Assembly: GCA_013423325.1 (NCBI GenBank)
Contig: BLJB01000724.1
Span: 1-11,458, forward strand
DNA from: Usnea hakonensis
Lineage: Eukaryota; Ascomycota; Lecanoromycetes; Lecanorales; Parmeliaceae
DNA length: 11,458 bases
Direction: 5' to 3'
The position numbers were made by a program, and so were the translations under genes. Of this stretch, positions 1 to 8,074 are shown piece by piece. The notes under the pieces are model-generated. The model did not search any database, was not told where the DNA came from, and saw only the letters and a program-made list of their open reading frames with translations. Position 1 is the first letter of the stretch; each line of letters opens with the position of its first letter.

Positions 1-60
1 CAAATAAAACTATTATTTAGGACCGAGTATCACGAAATTTTTTCGTGGGCCTATACTTGT
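1..60. other. Less-mutated left edge, probable end of another repeat
   Basis: This short stretch keeps CA and TG dinucleotides (at 1, 31, 46 and 58), whereas the next 1,320 bases have none. The change in base composition near position 60 therefore marks a junction between sequences with different mutation histories. It contains a 17-base palindrome (31-47). It may be the terminus of a second transposable element whose body lies outside the window. I searched the right flank by eye for its reverse complement and found none, so no paired terminal repeat can be claimed. Confidence 0.4.
31..47. repeat. Palindrome CACGAAA-TTT-TTTCGTG
   Basis: A perfect 7-bp inverted repeat with a 3-base spacer, in the less-mutated left edge. 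Both arms keep the CA or TG that RIP would have destroyed. Its role is unknown. It could be part of a transposon terminal repeat. Confidence 0.7.
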
Positions 61-1380
61 ATATAATATATATTCTAAATATCTCTATTTTTATATAGAG
101 ATTTAATATATACTACTAATAATACTTCTCTATCTTTATATATCTTTATATAAAGAAATAATTACTAATAAAGCTATAGATCTCGATAAGTATTTTCTAC
201 CCTTTATACTAAAATAATATAATATCTTTCTATATTAGTAAGACTTTAATCTATACGTACTACCTCCGATCCCTAAGAATAAATAGTAGTTATTATAGCT
301 AGCTTATTATTATATACTTCGTATAGAGGTTAGCTATTAAATAATCTAAGGTCTCGAGCCTTAATTTAGATTTTATAAATATCTAGATAATATAATAGAT
401 TAGTAAAATCTAGATCTATAATTAATAAAGGATATACGATAGATAGAGCTTTAAGGAGAGGGTTCTAATAAAGAGTTTATAAAGTAGATTTAGAAGTCTA
501 AAGAGATTTTATAAAGTTAATATAGATATTTTATTCTATTTTTATATAACTCTATCTTTCTCTATTTTTTCCTCGTACGAGTCTCTCTCTTTTTTTAGAG
601 ATTATATCTTCCTCTAATATTATTTTCTCTTAGATATTAAGATATAGTATAACTAATAATATATATTATTAATTAGTATAATAATATAAAGATTATAATA
701 CTCTAAATCCTTACTTTATATAATCTAGCTACCTCTTTTTTATTTAATACTAAAATCTATTAAATTATTAATATTTCGAATAATTCTCTAAAGCCTTCTT
801 ATACGAAGGTACTAGAAGATTCTATACTATAATACTAATATACTTAATAATAAAATATATACTCTTAACTAAAATAGCCTTTATACGATAATTATAGACC
901 TCCCCTATTAGAGCCTCGATTTATATTCTATACTTAGAGTATAATAGTTAAGAATATATATTAAAGTAGTCTCGTCTAGTACTCTATATCTAGAAAGAAA
1001 TTAATCTCTTTAATATTAAATTATACTTATATAAATATTACTATTATCTTATAAATAGTATAAACTACTATTATCGATAATAAAGAGATTTCTAGTCTAA
1101 CTAAAACTATTAAGATTAAGAAGATAGATATATATTCTATCTTTATATTATATAATTAACTAATATCTCTTTAGACTCGACTATAATAATAATTTTCTAT
1201 TATATAATTATAAATTATTAGGATTTTATCTTTAAGGATATCTTTTATAAATACCCTAGACTATACTACCTTTTTAATACTAGCTCTATTTTCGAGTAGT
1301 ATCTTATATAATTATAGTTAAAGAATATAGAGTTAATAGAGCTATCTATAAATATATCTCTTATATAAAATATTAAAGAG
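61..1380. other. RIP-saturated flank without recognisable genes
   Basis: Reading every line, I found no CA and no TG in this 1,320-bp stretch, while CG, CC and CT remain. This is RIP carried to completion. All six frames are broken by TAA and TAG, and I recognise no protein family in any of them. Small inverted repeats occur, for example ATCTCTAT...ATAGAGAT near 81-102 and the 10-bp palindrome CTCGTACGAG at 572-581, as expected by chance in such biased sequence. RIP acts on duplicated DNA, so this is probably an old repeat copy that can no longer be identified by eye. Confidence 0.75.
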
Positions 1381-1385
1381 CTTCT
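1381..1385. repeat. Target-site duplication, left copy (CTTCT)
   Basis: The five bases CTTCT directly before the left LTR are repeated directly after the right LTR (8925-8929). A 5-bp duplication is usual for Ty3/gypsy integrases. It contains no CA or TG, so RIP has not obscured it. The match fixes both element ends and shows that the two LTRs belong to one insertion event. Confidence 0.9.
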
Positions 1386-1573
1386 TGTTATGGCGCATAT
1401 GCTACTTCCTGATTTGCCACTATTGCTTAGTATTGTTCTTACTAGTGGCTTGGCGATTCGGGCGATTCACTATATATAGTGATCTTCCTTTTTAGACTTT
1501 ATTTATATACTTTTATATCTATATATTTACTTATAGCTATTACTATTATTACTATTACTATTACTACCTAATA
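1386..1573 (+). repeat. 5' LTR (188 bp), right half RIPped
   Basis: It starts TGTTATGGCG and aligns without gaps to 8737-8924. Positions 1-96 of the LTR keep many CA and TG, such as TGG, CAT and CAC. From about position 135 onward every CA/TG that the other LTR keeps has become TA, so its terminal ACA now reads ATA. It would have supplied the promoter and 5' end of the element transcript. Confidence 0.96.
1467..1482. promoter_or_regulatory. 16-bp perfect palindrome with TATATATA core in the LTR
   Basis: TCACTATATATAGTGA is a perfect palindrome in the unmutated part of the 5' LTR. The core is a plausible TATA box for the element promoter. The same site in the 3' LTR (8818-8833) has lost its left arm to RIP (CAC became TAT), so the symmetry survives in only one copy. 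Its role as promoter or factor-binding site is inferred from position and symmetry alone. Confidence 0.4.
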
Positions 1574-1585
1574 GTAGTAGTAATA
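1559..1585. repeat. Inverted repeat spanning LTR end and primer-binding region
   Basis: TATTACTAC (1559-1567) and GTAGTAATA (1577-1585) are 9-bp reverse complements flanking the LTR boundary. The less-mutated 3' LTR reads TGTTGCTAC at the left-arm position. Its complement GTAGCAACA would become the observed right arm by two CA-to-TA changes, so pairing may have existed before RIP. The surrounding short TAC/TAG repeats make chance pairing possible. Confidence 0.35.
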
Positions 1586-1590
1586 CTTTT
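1575..1590 (+). other. Possible primer-binding site
   Basis: The minus-strand primer-binding site is expected within a few bases of the left LTR end and often starts TGG. Here the LTR is followed by G and then TAG TAG TAA; TAG is what RIP makes from TGG. The original bases cannot be recovered with certainty, so I cannot name a tRNA or exclude self-priming. Confidence 0.25.
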
Positions 1591-1600
1591 AGTTACTATA

Positions 1601-2536
1601 TCTTAGATACTATCGATTACCTATAATACTAGTCTTTCTTAAGGTACTAGATCTATCCTCTAGGACTATCTAATTACTTCCGCTATTACTTCTAAGAAAT
1701 CTATCGATTTCTTATTATTTCTATTAAACTCTACCTATATTACTTATTAGGAAGATTATTCCGATTATCTAGTTACCTTCTAGAAAGTTTATTTCGGATA
1801 ATCCTTACTATTACTAGAAGCTAATTCCTAGATAGCTAATCTAGTATTAGCTACTACGTTAGCTACTACTACTTCTAGGATTTCTATATAAATTATATAT
1901 ACTACCTACTAAATCTAAACCTTTATTAAGATTATTAACCGTAGTTACGAGATCCTATAAGACACTATTATTACTACCTTATATATTATAAACTACTACT
2001 CCCGTCCTAAGATAATTACTACTCGGTTAGACTAGGGCGAACTACTATACCCTACTATCTAGAATACTATATTAGTATAATTATAGCGGGCTCTTAGAGT
2101 ATTCTAAAACTAAATATATAATCTAAAAGTATTATTAGAAGTTAAATATTACTTTCGATATTACAAACCTCTATCTATAGAGATAACTCCTATTCCGTTA
2201 AGGACTATATTACCTATTATTATATAATCTTTACCGAGATCTAGTAGTAATCTATATACTAATCCTAGTAATCTAATATCTATACCTAGGAGTACCCCTC
2301 TATCTACTATCGGAACTTCCGTAATAGTAGATAGACGGAATCCTTAGCCTTAGCCTAATAATATTAATATAGATATAATTATCGGTAATACTATTACTCG
2401 CTATATACGGGAATACCTACTATAATGGGGAGAGTAAGGACCTTAGGGCGGTATCGGACTATAAGGTAATCTAGGATTACTAGGAATATTAAATACTTTT
2501 AATAATAGATAATTACTAAGATAGAACCCTATAGAT
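1601..2536 (+). pseudogene. gag N-terminal region, Ser/Thr/Pro-rich
   Basis: In the gag-pol frame this stretch reads as a low-complexity region rich in Ser, Thr, Pro, Leu and Ile, especially around 2170-2340. I recognise no conserved domain. N-terminal extensions of this sort before the capsid-like part are common in fungal gypsy Gag proteins. The true initiator is probably in the first 150 bases but has been erased. Assignment to gag rests on frame continuity with the recognisable region downstream. Confidence 0.55.
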
Positions 2537-3112
2537 CTCGGATTCTTTAATTCTATATACGATAGTAAGTCCTTAAAGACTAGACCGGTAATCGAATATA
2601 CTAGGAAAGAAACGTATTTTTATAATATCTATCTATTTATTAAGTATACTAAAGATCTTACCGAGGTTAAAGACGTAGATATAATCTAAGAAAATCTATA
2701 GATAAGCCTATATAGTACTACCTTAGAATAGTAGATTATAGAAATATCTACTACGAAAAAAAGGCTTATAAAATTTAGTAGTAATATTAATAAATAATCT
2801 ATACTACTAATTATAAGGTTTAAAGAACCTACTACGATAGCTATTGATATAGTATTACGAGAGAGGTATACTATACGAGACGCTATAGTACGTAGAGAGC
2901 CTAGGGAATATTTATAAAAGATCCTTAGATCTATAAAGGATACTAGTATAACGGTTATATTGACTTAGTTAGATATTATTTATAATAGTATCGATTTAGA
3001 ATTACGAAGAGATATTAAGAGATTTAGAGAAGGTACGATAGTAAACGCTTTTTTTAAAGATATTAATAAATATAAATATTAGTAGTAGGCTTATACTAGC
3101 CGATAAGGAGGA
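2537..3112 (+). pseudogene. Gag capsid-like domain remnant
   Basis: This is the structural Gag region that would assemble virus-like particles around the RNA in the cytoplasm. The frame reads as a charged, helix-rich protein of the kind found in fungal gypsy elements: an aromatic/Lys-rich stretch around 2605-2640, then a Leu-Glu followed by two TAG codons at 2729-2734 (typically Trp), a Phe-Lys-Glu-Pro motif near 2820, an Arg-Glu-Arg-Tyr-Thr motif near 2860, and Arg-Arg-Glu-Pro-Arg-Glu-Tyr near 2895. The order and spacing match what I know of this Gag family. Codons at 2846 (GAT) and 2537 are in the same frame as pol, showing no frameshift. Identification is by motif recognition, not a search. 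Confidence 0.75.
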
Positions 3113-3850
3113 AGAAATACTATTACTAGAAATTCCTTCTAGTTAAACTAGTTAAATAGATAACCTTATTACGGCAATAGAAATATTAGGTAATATAGTT
3201 AGTATAATTTAAATCGTAGTAGATAATAAGACTCTAGTTAAGGTCTAAATTAGATAGATAATCAACTAGACGTCTATTCTTTATATTAATATAAACTATA
3301 ACCCTATTACTCTATTTATTAGTATTAGAATCTTTAAGCTTACTAGTTAAATTAGTACTAGTTAAATTAGTCTCGCTATCTAAATAATTATCTAGTTAGG
3401 GTATTATAACTAAACGTAAATTAGTCTAGGTAGCTATAACTACAAATTACTAATAACGCAAATAGATTAAATTTATTATTAGTATAGATATAGAATTCCT
3501 AGAATCGGCCCCCTTTCTAGCCTACTTTTAATAATACTAATAGGTAGCTATACCTATATCGGCCTACCTACGGTCAAAGTAATTAAGGACCGGGTTATGA
3601 TAATAGCTAAAACCGTTACTAGTAGCCTTTCTAAAAGGCGTTTTACGGCGAGGAAGTATAAGAAAGTCTTAATAATAAGTATAATAGATCTATAGGATTA
3701 TATTAGTACTATACGATAGAAGACTAATCCCTAGAAAGAGACGAATTTTTCTAGGATTCTAGATCTTATAAGTATAAAAGCGCTTCTAAGGATAGCTAGA
3801 CTAATTACGATAGCGTATATAATATATAATTTATTAATAAAGAAGTTGAA
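3113..3850 (+). pseudogene. Gln/Asn-rich Gag linker
   Basis: Between the capsid-like domain and the zinc finger the frame is dominated by Asn, Leu, Tyr and very many TAG/TAA codons. RIP turns Gln into stops and His into Tyr, so the original was probably a Gln/His/Asn-rich disordered linker. It holds a 15-bp tandem duplication (3341-3370). Toward its end come Arg-Pro-Pro (about 3510) and Lys-Ala-Phe-Tyr-Gly-Glu-Glu (about 3638-3658), the latter recalling a Lys-Ala-Tyr-His-Gly-Glu type motif of fungal gypsy polyproteins. Confidence 0.6.
3341..3370 (+). repeat. 15-bp perfect tandem duplication inside gag
   Basis: TACTAGTTAAATTAG occurs twice head to tail (3341-3355 and 3356-3370). The unit is five codons and keeps the frame. 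The two copies are identical, including RIP-derived stops, so they were either mutated alike or duplicated afterwards. Confidence 0.85.
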
Positions 3851-3856
3851 TATATT

Positions 3857-3922
3857 TATAGTAAATATAATATTATCTTCCTATTAAAAAATAAGCTTTT
3901 TAAGTACGTACGAGAGGATTAC
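3857..3922 (+). pseudogene. C2H2-spaced zinc finger between Gag and protease, ligands mutated to Tyr
   Basis: In frame, Tyr codons at 3857 (TAT), 3866 (TAT), 3905 (TAC) and 3920 (TAC) are spaced x2, x12 and x4. Phe lies four residues after the second (3878), Leu six after that (3896), and the third ligand position three later. That is the classical C-x2-C-x3-F-x5-L-x2-H-x4-H/C layout. RIP turns both TGY (Cys) and CAY (His) into TAY (Tyr), so all four metal ligands appear to have been converted. The usual retroviral or gypsy nucleic-acid-binding motif is the shorter CCHC knuckle, which I do not see here. The original presumably bound nucleic acid in the particle or guided the complex. Whether the last ligand was Cys or His cannot be read. 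Confidence 0.65.
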
Positions 3923-3931
3923 GGTAAATAG

Positions 3932-3990
3932 TATTCCTAGAAATCCTAATAGACGAAATCCTAATAGAAATCCTAGCGGAAATCCTAAAA
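3932..3990 (+). repeat. Imperfect AAATCCTA repeats (Lys-Ser-Gln-rich linker)
   Basis: AAATCC followed by TAA or TAG recurs four times (from about 3941, 3955, 3967 and 3979), giving a repeated Lys-Ser-(stop) pattern that was probably Lys-Ser-Gln or Lys-Ser-Trp before RIP. It links the zinc finger to the protease. Confidence 0.6.
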
Positions 3991-4092
3991 TACTCTCGCT
4001 ACTAATTATATTATCGTAGTAATTATTTAGTCTACTATAAAGCTTAATAGTAAAGCTAAACTAGGGTTTAGCTTTAGGACTTAGAAGTATAC

Positions 4093-4400
4093 TACCCTAA
4101 GAGTCCGCTATTCCCTAGACGGTAAAGAAAGTAAGTTATTACTAGATACCGGTTATAGCGTAATACTAGGAGATCGTATATATTTACTAAAGTAGATCCC
4201 GGGTCTAGAAATTAAGAAAATAGCGTCTTCTATCCCTATAAGAGGAGTAGGAAATAAGATTATCTATATAAATAAATACGCTATAGTTACTATTTATATT
4301 ACTAGCTTAGTCGATAGCGTTATCGTAACCGCTTATCTAATAATAGAAGTATATATTATTAATAATCTTAAGGCTAATATTCTTATTAGAACTAATATAA
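4093..4400 (+). pseudogene. Retropepsin (aspartic protease) domain
   Basis: This is the aspartyl protease that would cleave the polyprotein inside the particle. The active-site triad reads Leu-Leu-Leu-Asp-Thr-Gly at 4136-4153, and the catalytic Asp (GAT, 4145-4147) survives because an A precedes it. It is followed by Tyr-Ser-Val-Ile-Leu-Gly, where Tyr is probably a mutated Cys. The C-terminal Ile-Leu-Ile-Gly-Thr-Asp type motif now reads Ile-Leu-Ile-Arg-Thr-Asn (4379-4396); both changes are TG-to-TA and hit the flap-supporting Gly. The domain is preceded by basic, Ser-rich sequence. Confidence 0.88.
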
Positions 4401-5150
4401 TAACTCCCTAAGGTATATCTATAAATCTAGAAACCCGGGTATATAGATTCGGGAAATATTAGGGACTAGAAGTATCTATTAATATCGTTATACGAGCCTA
4501 GGCTAATACAACAAGGATAATCCGCTCTAAGGAAATTATTACGATAGTACTAGATACTACTATAGAAATTCTAGTCGTCTATAATAGATAGATCCTAAAT
4601 AATAGGGACTTCTTATTTGAATCTAACTATATATAAGACTTCGGCCCTACTAATAGTATTTTTACCTATATCGTTAATATAGGAATTTCTATAGTATAAG
4701 TATATAATATTACTATAAGATATATATATCTACCCCGTAAGACTAAGCTAGAAACGATTTATAAATATAAGTAAGATAGCGCCTTTATAGTAGTATATAC
4801 TAATACTTATCTTATAGTAGGAAGTCCTAAATTATAGAAAAGATATCTCGCTATTAGACTCCTAGCTGCCGCTACTACATTTACCGATATAACGTTACCC
4901 CCGGGAATACCACTCCTAGGAATAGTACTAGTAGTTACCACGGTAAATACTTAGATTGATCCGAGCCTAGAGCACGTCTTGCCTAATAGTATTACGATAT
5001 ATAGTAATCCGGAAGAATCGTCGTAGATCGCCGTAGTTACCTAGGAGTTTCTATAAATCTAGACTAACTATAGTACTACTATAGATATTCTAGAAGACTA
5101 GTAGATACTAATTAATCTTAAATCTAATATAATTTCTAAACCCTTATATA
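4401..5150 (+). pseudogene. Protease-RT linker, containing a RIP-poor patch
   Basis: The frame continues through a linker with no catalytic motif that I recognise. It is unusual for a patch at 4867-4981 that keeps seven CA/TG dinucleotides in about 115 bp, reading as an Ala/Thr/Pro/Leu/Val-rich stretch with few stops. The rest of the linker is mutated as heavily as the flanking domains. Confidence 0.6.
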
Positions 5151-5860
5151 TCTACCCCGTTAGTCCGAAGGAGAAATAAGTTATTAACAAAATATTTAAT
5201 AAGATATATAACTAAAGAAAAATAAAATAAATAATATAGTCTATAGAATTTAGCTACCTATATTTCGTAGTCTAGCGAGATATGCTTTCTAATAGAAAAG
5301 GTAGAGTAGTAATCGATATAAAAGGGCTTAATAAGATTACCAAGATAGATAGCTACCTAATATCTCTATAATTAGATATTATTACCGCTATAGCTAGATA
5401 TTAGTATATTATAATAATTAATATAAAAGGTTACTTCTATTAATTTCTTATTAAAATTATTAATCGCGATAAACTTATAATAGTCTCCTACCGGGGATAG
5501 GAAAGATCTAACGTTGTATTAATAGGGTATAAAGGCTCTCCCCCGTATATATAGTATTAGACGGATATAATACTATAGTCTTACTAAGCGTTCGCTAAAG
5601 CCTATATTAATAATATTATTATTTTCTCCTATACGCTATTAGAATATATCGAGTATTTACGGATAATCTTTAATCTTTTCTAGGAAAAGTATATTAGCCT
5701 AAGTCCTAAAAAGTCATTCCTAGGATACCTATTAGTTATCCTACTAGGGTAACGCGTTAATACTCTAGAGTTATTGATATTAAAGGAAAAGCTTACTATA
5801 ATCTTATTACTCTAGTTTCCTAAGATACTACGAGAACTAGAGACCTTTCTAAGATTAATA
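5151..5860 (+). pseudogene. Reverse transcriptase domain, all three catalytic Asp mutated
   Basis: This is the RNA-dependent DNA polymerase that would copy element RNA to cDNA. An Arg-Val-Val-Ile-Asp-Ile-Lys-Gly-Leu-Asn-Lys-Ile-Thr segment (about 5302-5345) matches the palm region before motif A. Motif A, normally with Asp, reads Ile-Asn-Ile-Lys-Gly-Tyr-Phe-Tyr, with Asn at 5420-5422. Motif C, normally Tyr-Ile-Asp-Asp, reads Tyr-Ile-Asn-Asn-Ile-Ile-Ile-Phe-Ser at 5603-5629. All three metal-binding Asp have become Asn by TG-to-TA. Motifs A and C are 62 residues apart. Downstream are Leu-Ser-Pro-Lys-Lys-Ser-Phe-Leu-Gly-Tyr (about 5697-5730) and a thumb-like Leu-Arg-Glu-Leu-Glu-Thr-Phe-Leu (about 5831-5855), as in fungal gypsy RTs. 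Confidence 0.93.
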
Positions 5861-6073
5861 GACTAGTTATATTCATCTATTCCCCGCTATATCTAACGTA
5901 CTTATCTACTATAGTAAAGAAAGATAGAACTTACCAAGAAAATTCCTAAGGAAGCTATTAGATATACTAGGAAATATTAATTAAGTATATTATATTACGA
6001 GCCTATAGTAGCGGAAATCTAGTCTTTTTAGAACCTCTAAGGTACCTTTTCTAGCCCTATATTTCTTACCTAT

Positions 6074-6525
6074 TTCGACCTAAGTCGTAAATTATTCATC
6101 GACCTAGATACTTCTAAAGAATAGGGCTTTATTGTAATAATTTACTATATTACTAATAAACCGGAAAATAATATATTTCTATATACGGATATATAATTAA
6201 TCCTTTTTTTTAGTAAGATACTAAACTAGATAGAAATAAATTACTAGCCTACTAAGTTAGAGGTAGTAGGAATCGTCTAGGTAATTAAAAAGATTCGATA
6301 TATAGTAGAGTTAATAAAGAAACCTCCTATAATTATATATATAGATTACTCTACCGTAATTCTAATCTCCTAGTAGACTAGTCTTTCTTTATTAAATATA
6401 GATAAACTTAACCTTCGTCTAGTAAGAGCTTCTTAATATTTATCTATATTTAATCTATCTATTCGTTATAAAGCCGGAAAAGCTAATATAGTCCCGGATA
6501 CGCTATCTCGCCTTCTAGGTTCATC
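6074..6525 (+). pseudogene. RNase H domain, acidic residues intact
   Basis: RNase H removes the RNA strand during reverse transcription. The domain opens with Phe-Asp-Leu-Ser-Arg-Lys-Leu-Phe-Ile-Asp-Leu-Asp-Thr-Ser-Lys-Glu and ends Lys-Ala-Gly-Lys-Ala-Asn-Ile-Val-Pro-Asp-Thr-Leu-Ser-Arg-Leu. The four likely catalytic acids are Asp 6107, Glu 6260 (Lys-Leu-Glu-Val), Asp 6344 and Asp 6497, all unmutated because none follows a T. Several stops interrupt the domain, for example at the expected Trp after Ser-Lys-Glu (about 6122), so it is dead despite an intact set of acids. The domain is highly recognisable, with long stop-free stretches around 6395-6530. Confidence 0.93.
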
Positions 6526-6985
6526 TAAAATTACTAAAGACGGCCCCGGAGTCCTAGAAGTATTATATAGAATCGCGTTACTGTACGTATCTACTATACT
6601 ACCGTAAGGATCTCGAAAGTAAGTACTATTATAGGGATCTCGAAAATAATTCTAGATAGTAATAACCCCGGATATCCTAATTAGTTTCTATATTACTTTA
6701 GTAGAAATATCTTAGGAATTTAAGGAACGACTTATTATAGAATATATTAAGGATAAATAATAGAATAAGGTCCTTAATATAGTGAAGAAAGCTAGTAAAG
6801 AGGCCGAAGACGTAGTATAGGGTCCTATTATAGAAGTAGAAGTATTACTATAATAGGAGATCGATCTAGCTAATTAGAAGCTCGGATTACGATTTAAGCT
6901 ATAAAAAGGATTAATTTACTATACTAACTTTAATAATAGCTGGGAAAGGCTATATATTCCTAATTCTCTAAAGAAAGAAATCTTC

Positions 6986-7130
6986 GAGCTTATTTATAAC
7001 TAGTAATATTATAGTAGATTTTATAGGATATATAAGTATATTACTATATTACTATATCTTAGATATCTATTAAAATATCTACGTACCTATATTAATTACT
7101 ATCCGGATTATAAGTTAAACTAAACTAAGA
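6986..7130 (+). pseudogene. Integrase N-terminal HHCC zinc domain, ligands mutated to Tyr
   Basis: Tyr codons stand at the four zinc-ligand positions: 7010 and 7022 for the two His (x3 apart), then 25 residues later 7100 and 7109 for the two Cys (x2 apart, reading Tyr-Pro-Asp-Tyr). This fits H-x3-H-x25-C-x2-C of retroviral and gypsy integrases. CAY to TAY and TGY to TAY both give Tyr, so RIP explains all four. Neighbouring Tyr codons at 6995 and 7007 leave the exact first His slightly uncertain. Confidence 0.85.
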
Positions 7131-7159
7131 GATACCGGCTATACGGAAGTATAATATTT

Positions 7160-7520
7160 ATTAATAGGCCTAGGATTTCTTTCTATATTATTACTATAGA
7201 CTTTATAGTTACTTTACTAGTTACTACTAATAGGCTAGATACTTTACTTATAATAATTAATAAATTCTTAAAAAGAGTTTACTTAATTTTTAGGAAATCT
7301 ATATAGAATACTATAGAATAGGTAGACCGGGTCTTAGCTATATTAATATAGTAAGGTTAGGGTATATCGTATATAATAATTAGTAACTATAATAATAAAT
7401 TTATATCCTAGTTCTAGCTTACTATATTTTAGAAGCTAGGTATCGAAATATTTATATCTATAGTATATTATCTATAGACGGATAGGTAGTCTAAACGAAT
7501 AAATTAAATAGTTAAGATTA
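7160..7520 (+). pseudogene. Integrase catalytic core (D61D35E), two of three catalytic residues lost
   Basis: The core would cut and join the element cDNA into host DNA. The first catalytic Asp is intact (GAC 7199-7201, Ile-Asp-Phe). The second reads Asn (AAC 7385-7387) in Ile-Ser-Asn-Tyr-Asn-Asn-Lys-Phe-Ile-Ser, where related enzymes have Ser-Asp-(His/Arg). The third reads Lys (AAA 7493-7495) in Ser-Lys-Arg, where Ser-Glu-Arg is usual, inside the remains of the Gln-Thr-Asp-Gly-Gln-Ser motif. Spacing is 61 residues and then exactly 35, the D,D35E signature. Both losses are T-GA to T-AA changes. Confidence 0.94.
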
Positions 7521-7769
7521 TAATATATTACTTTATTATAGTAAACCTAGGCGTAGACTAGACTATCGTAATACTATATTTATAAGGAAGCCTAAATAAT
7601 ATAAAAAATACCTCTATTAGAGTATTACTAAATAAAATCTTTTATAGCTTTAATATTTAAGACTCTTTAGAACTATTATCCGAATTGCCGTAGGAGGATT
7701 TTAGTAAATTATAATAAATAAAAAGAGAGTAAACTAAGGATTTAATTATCTTCGCGAGCGTTATAGCTA

Positions 7770-8010
7770 AAGTATACTATAATAGTTCCTATAAATTACT
7801 TAACGTATTAGAAGGAAATATAGTTTTTCTATGTTTATACTATAGATATAAAATCCCCGGCGTTTCTAACTATAAGCTTTATAATTAACGTATTAGTCTA
7901 TTTAAAGTTATAGAGAAAGTTAATAAATTAGTTTACTATATTAATCTATCTCTATTAATAAAGATCTATCCTATTATTTTAGTTACCTAGTTAGAACCTA
8001 TATATAAAGA
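7770..8010 (+). pseudogene. Integrase C-terminal (GPY/F-like) module
   Basis: The frame carries the features of the gypsy integrase C-terminal module: Tyr-Lys-Ile-Pro-Gly and Ser-Asn-Tyr-Lys-Leu at 7844-7883, then Arg-Ile-Ser-Leu-Phe-Lys-Val-Ile near 7889-7912 in place of the Gly-Pro-Tyr/Phe core, then Val-Tyr-Tyr-Ile-Asn-Leu (about 7931) and a Val-Thr-Gln-Leu-Glu-Pro type motif with Gln now TAG (about 7982-7999). In active elements this module helps bind DNA and links the core to the chromodomain. Confidence 0.75.
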
Positions 8011-8074
8011 AGCTTTAGATCTATATAGAAGAATACGTAATTATAAACTACCCCCGATTAAGGAAGAAGGAGGC

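Noticed and set aside
31..47. Rho-independent terminator (hairpin with T-run)
   Set aside because: The context is a fungal nuclear repeat region with no upstream gene. The T-run is in the loop and arm, not after the stem.
430..960. A Lys/Arg/Ile-rich minus-strand frame that reads like a decayed protein
   Set aside because: Stop density (roughly one per ten codons) is similar in the plus frame I compared, and I recognise no motif. In RIP-saturated DNA most frames look like this.
1536..1573. Independent (TACTAT)n microsatellite
   Set aside because: The 3' LTR shows the unmutated version (GCTATTGCTATTGTCACTG and onward), so the apparent regularity was largely created by RIP.
3932..3990. CRISPR-like short spaced repeats
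   Set aside because: The repeats are 6-8 bases with irregular short spacing, lie inside the gag-pol frame, and read as a repeated Lys-Ser linker.
7185..7520. Host DDE transposase gene
   Set aside because: The D61D35E core lies in the same frame as the RT and RNase H upstream and the chromodomain downstream, so it is the retroelement integrase.
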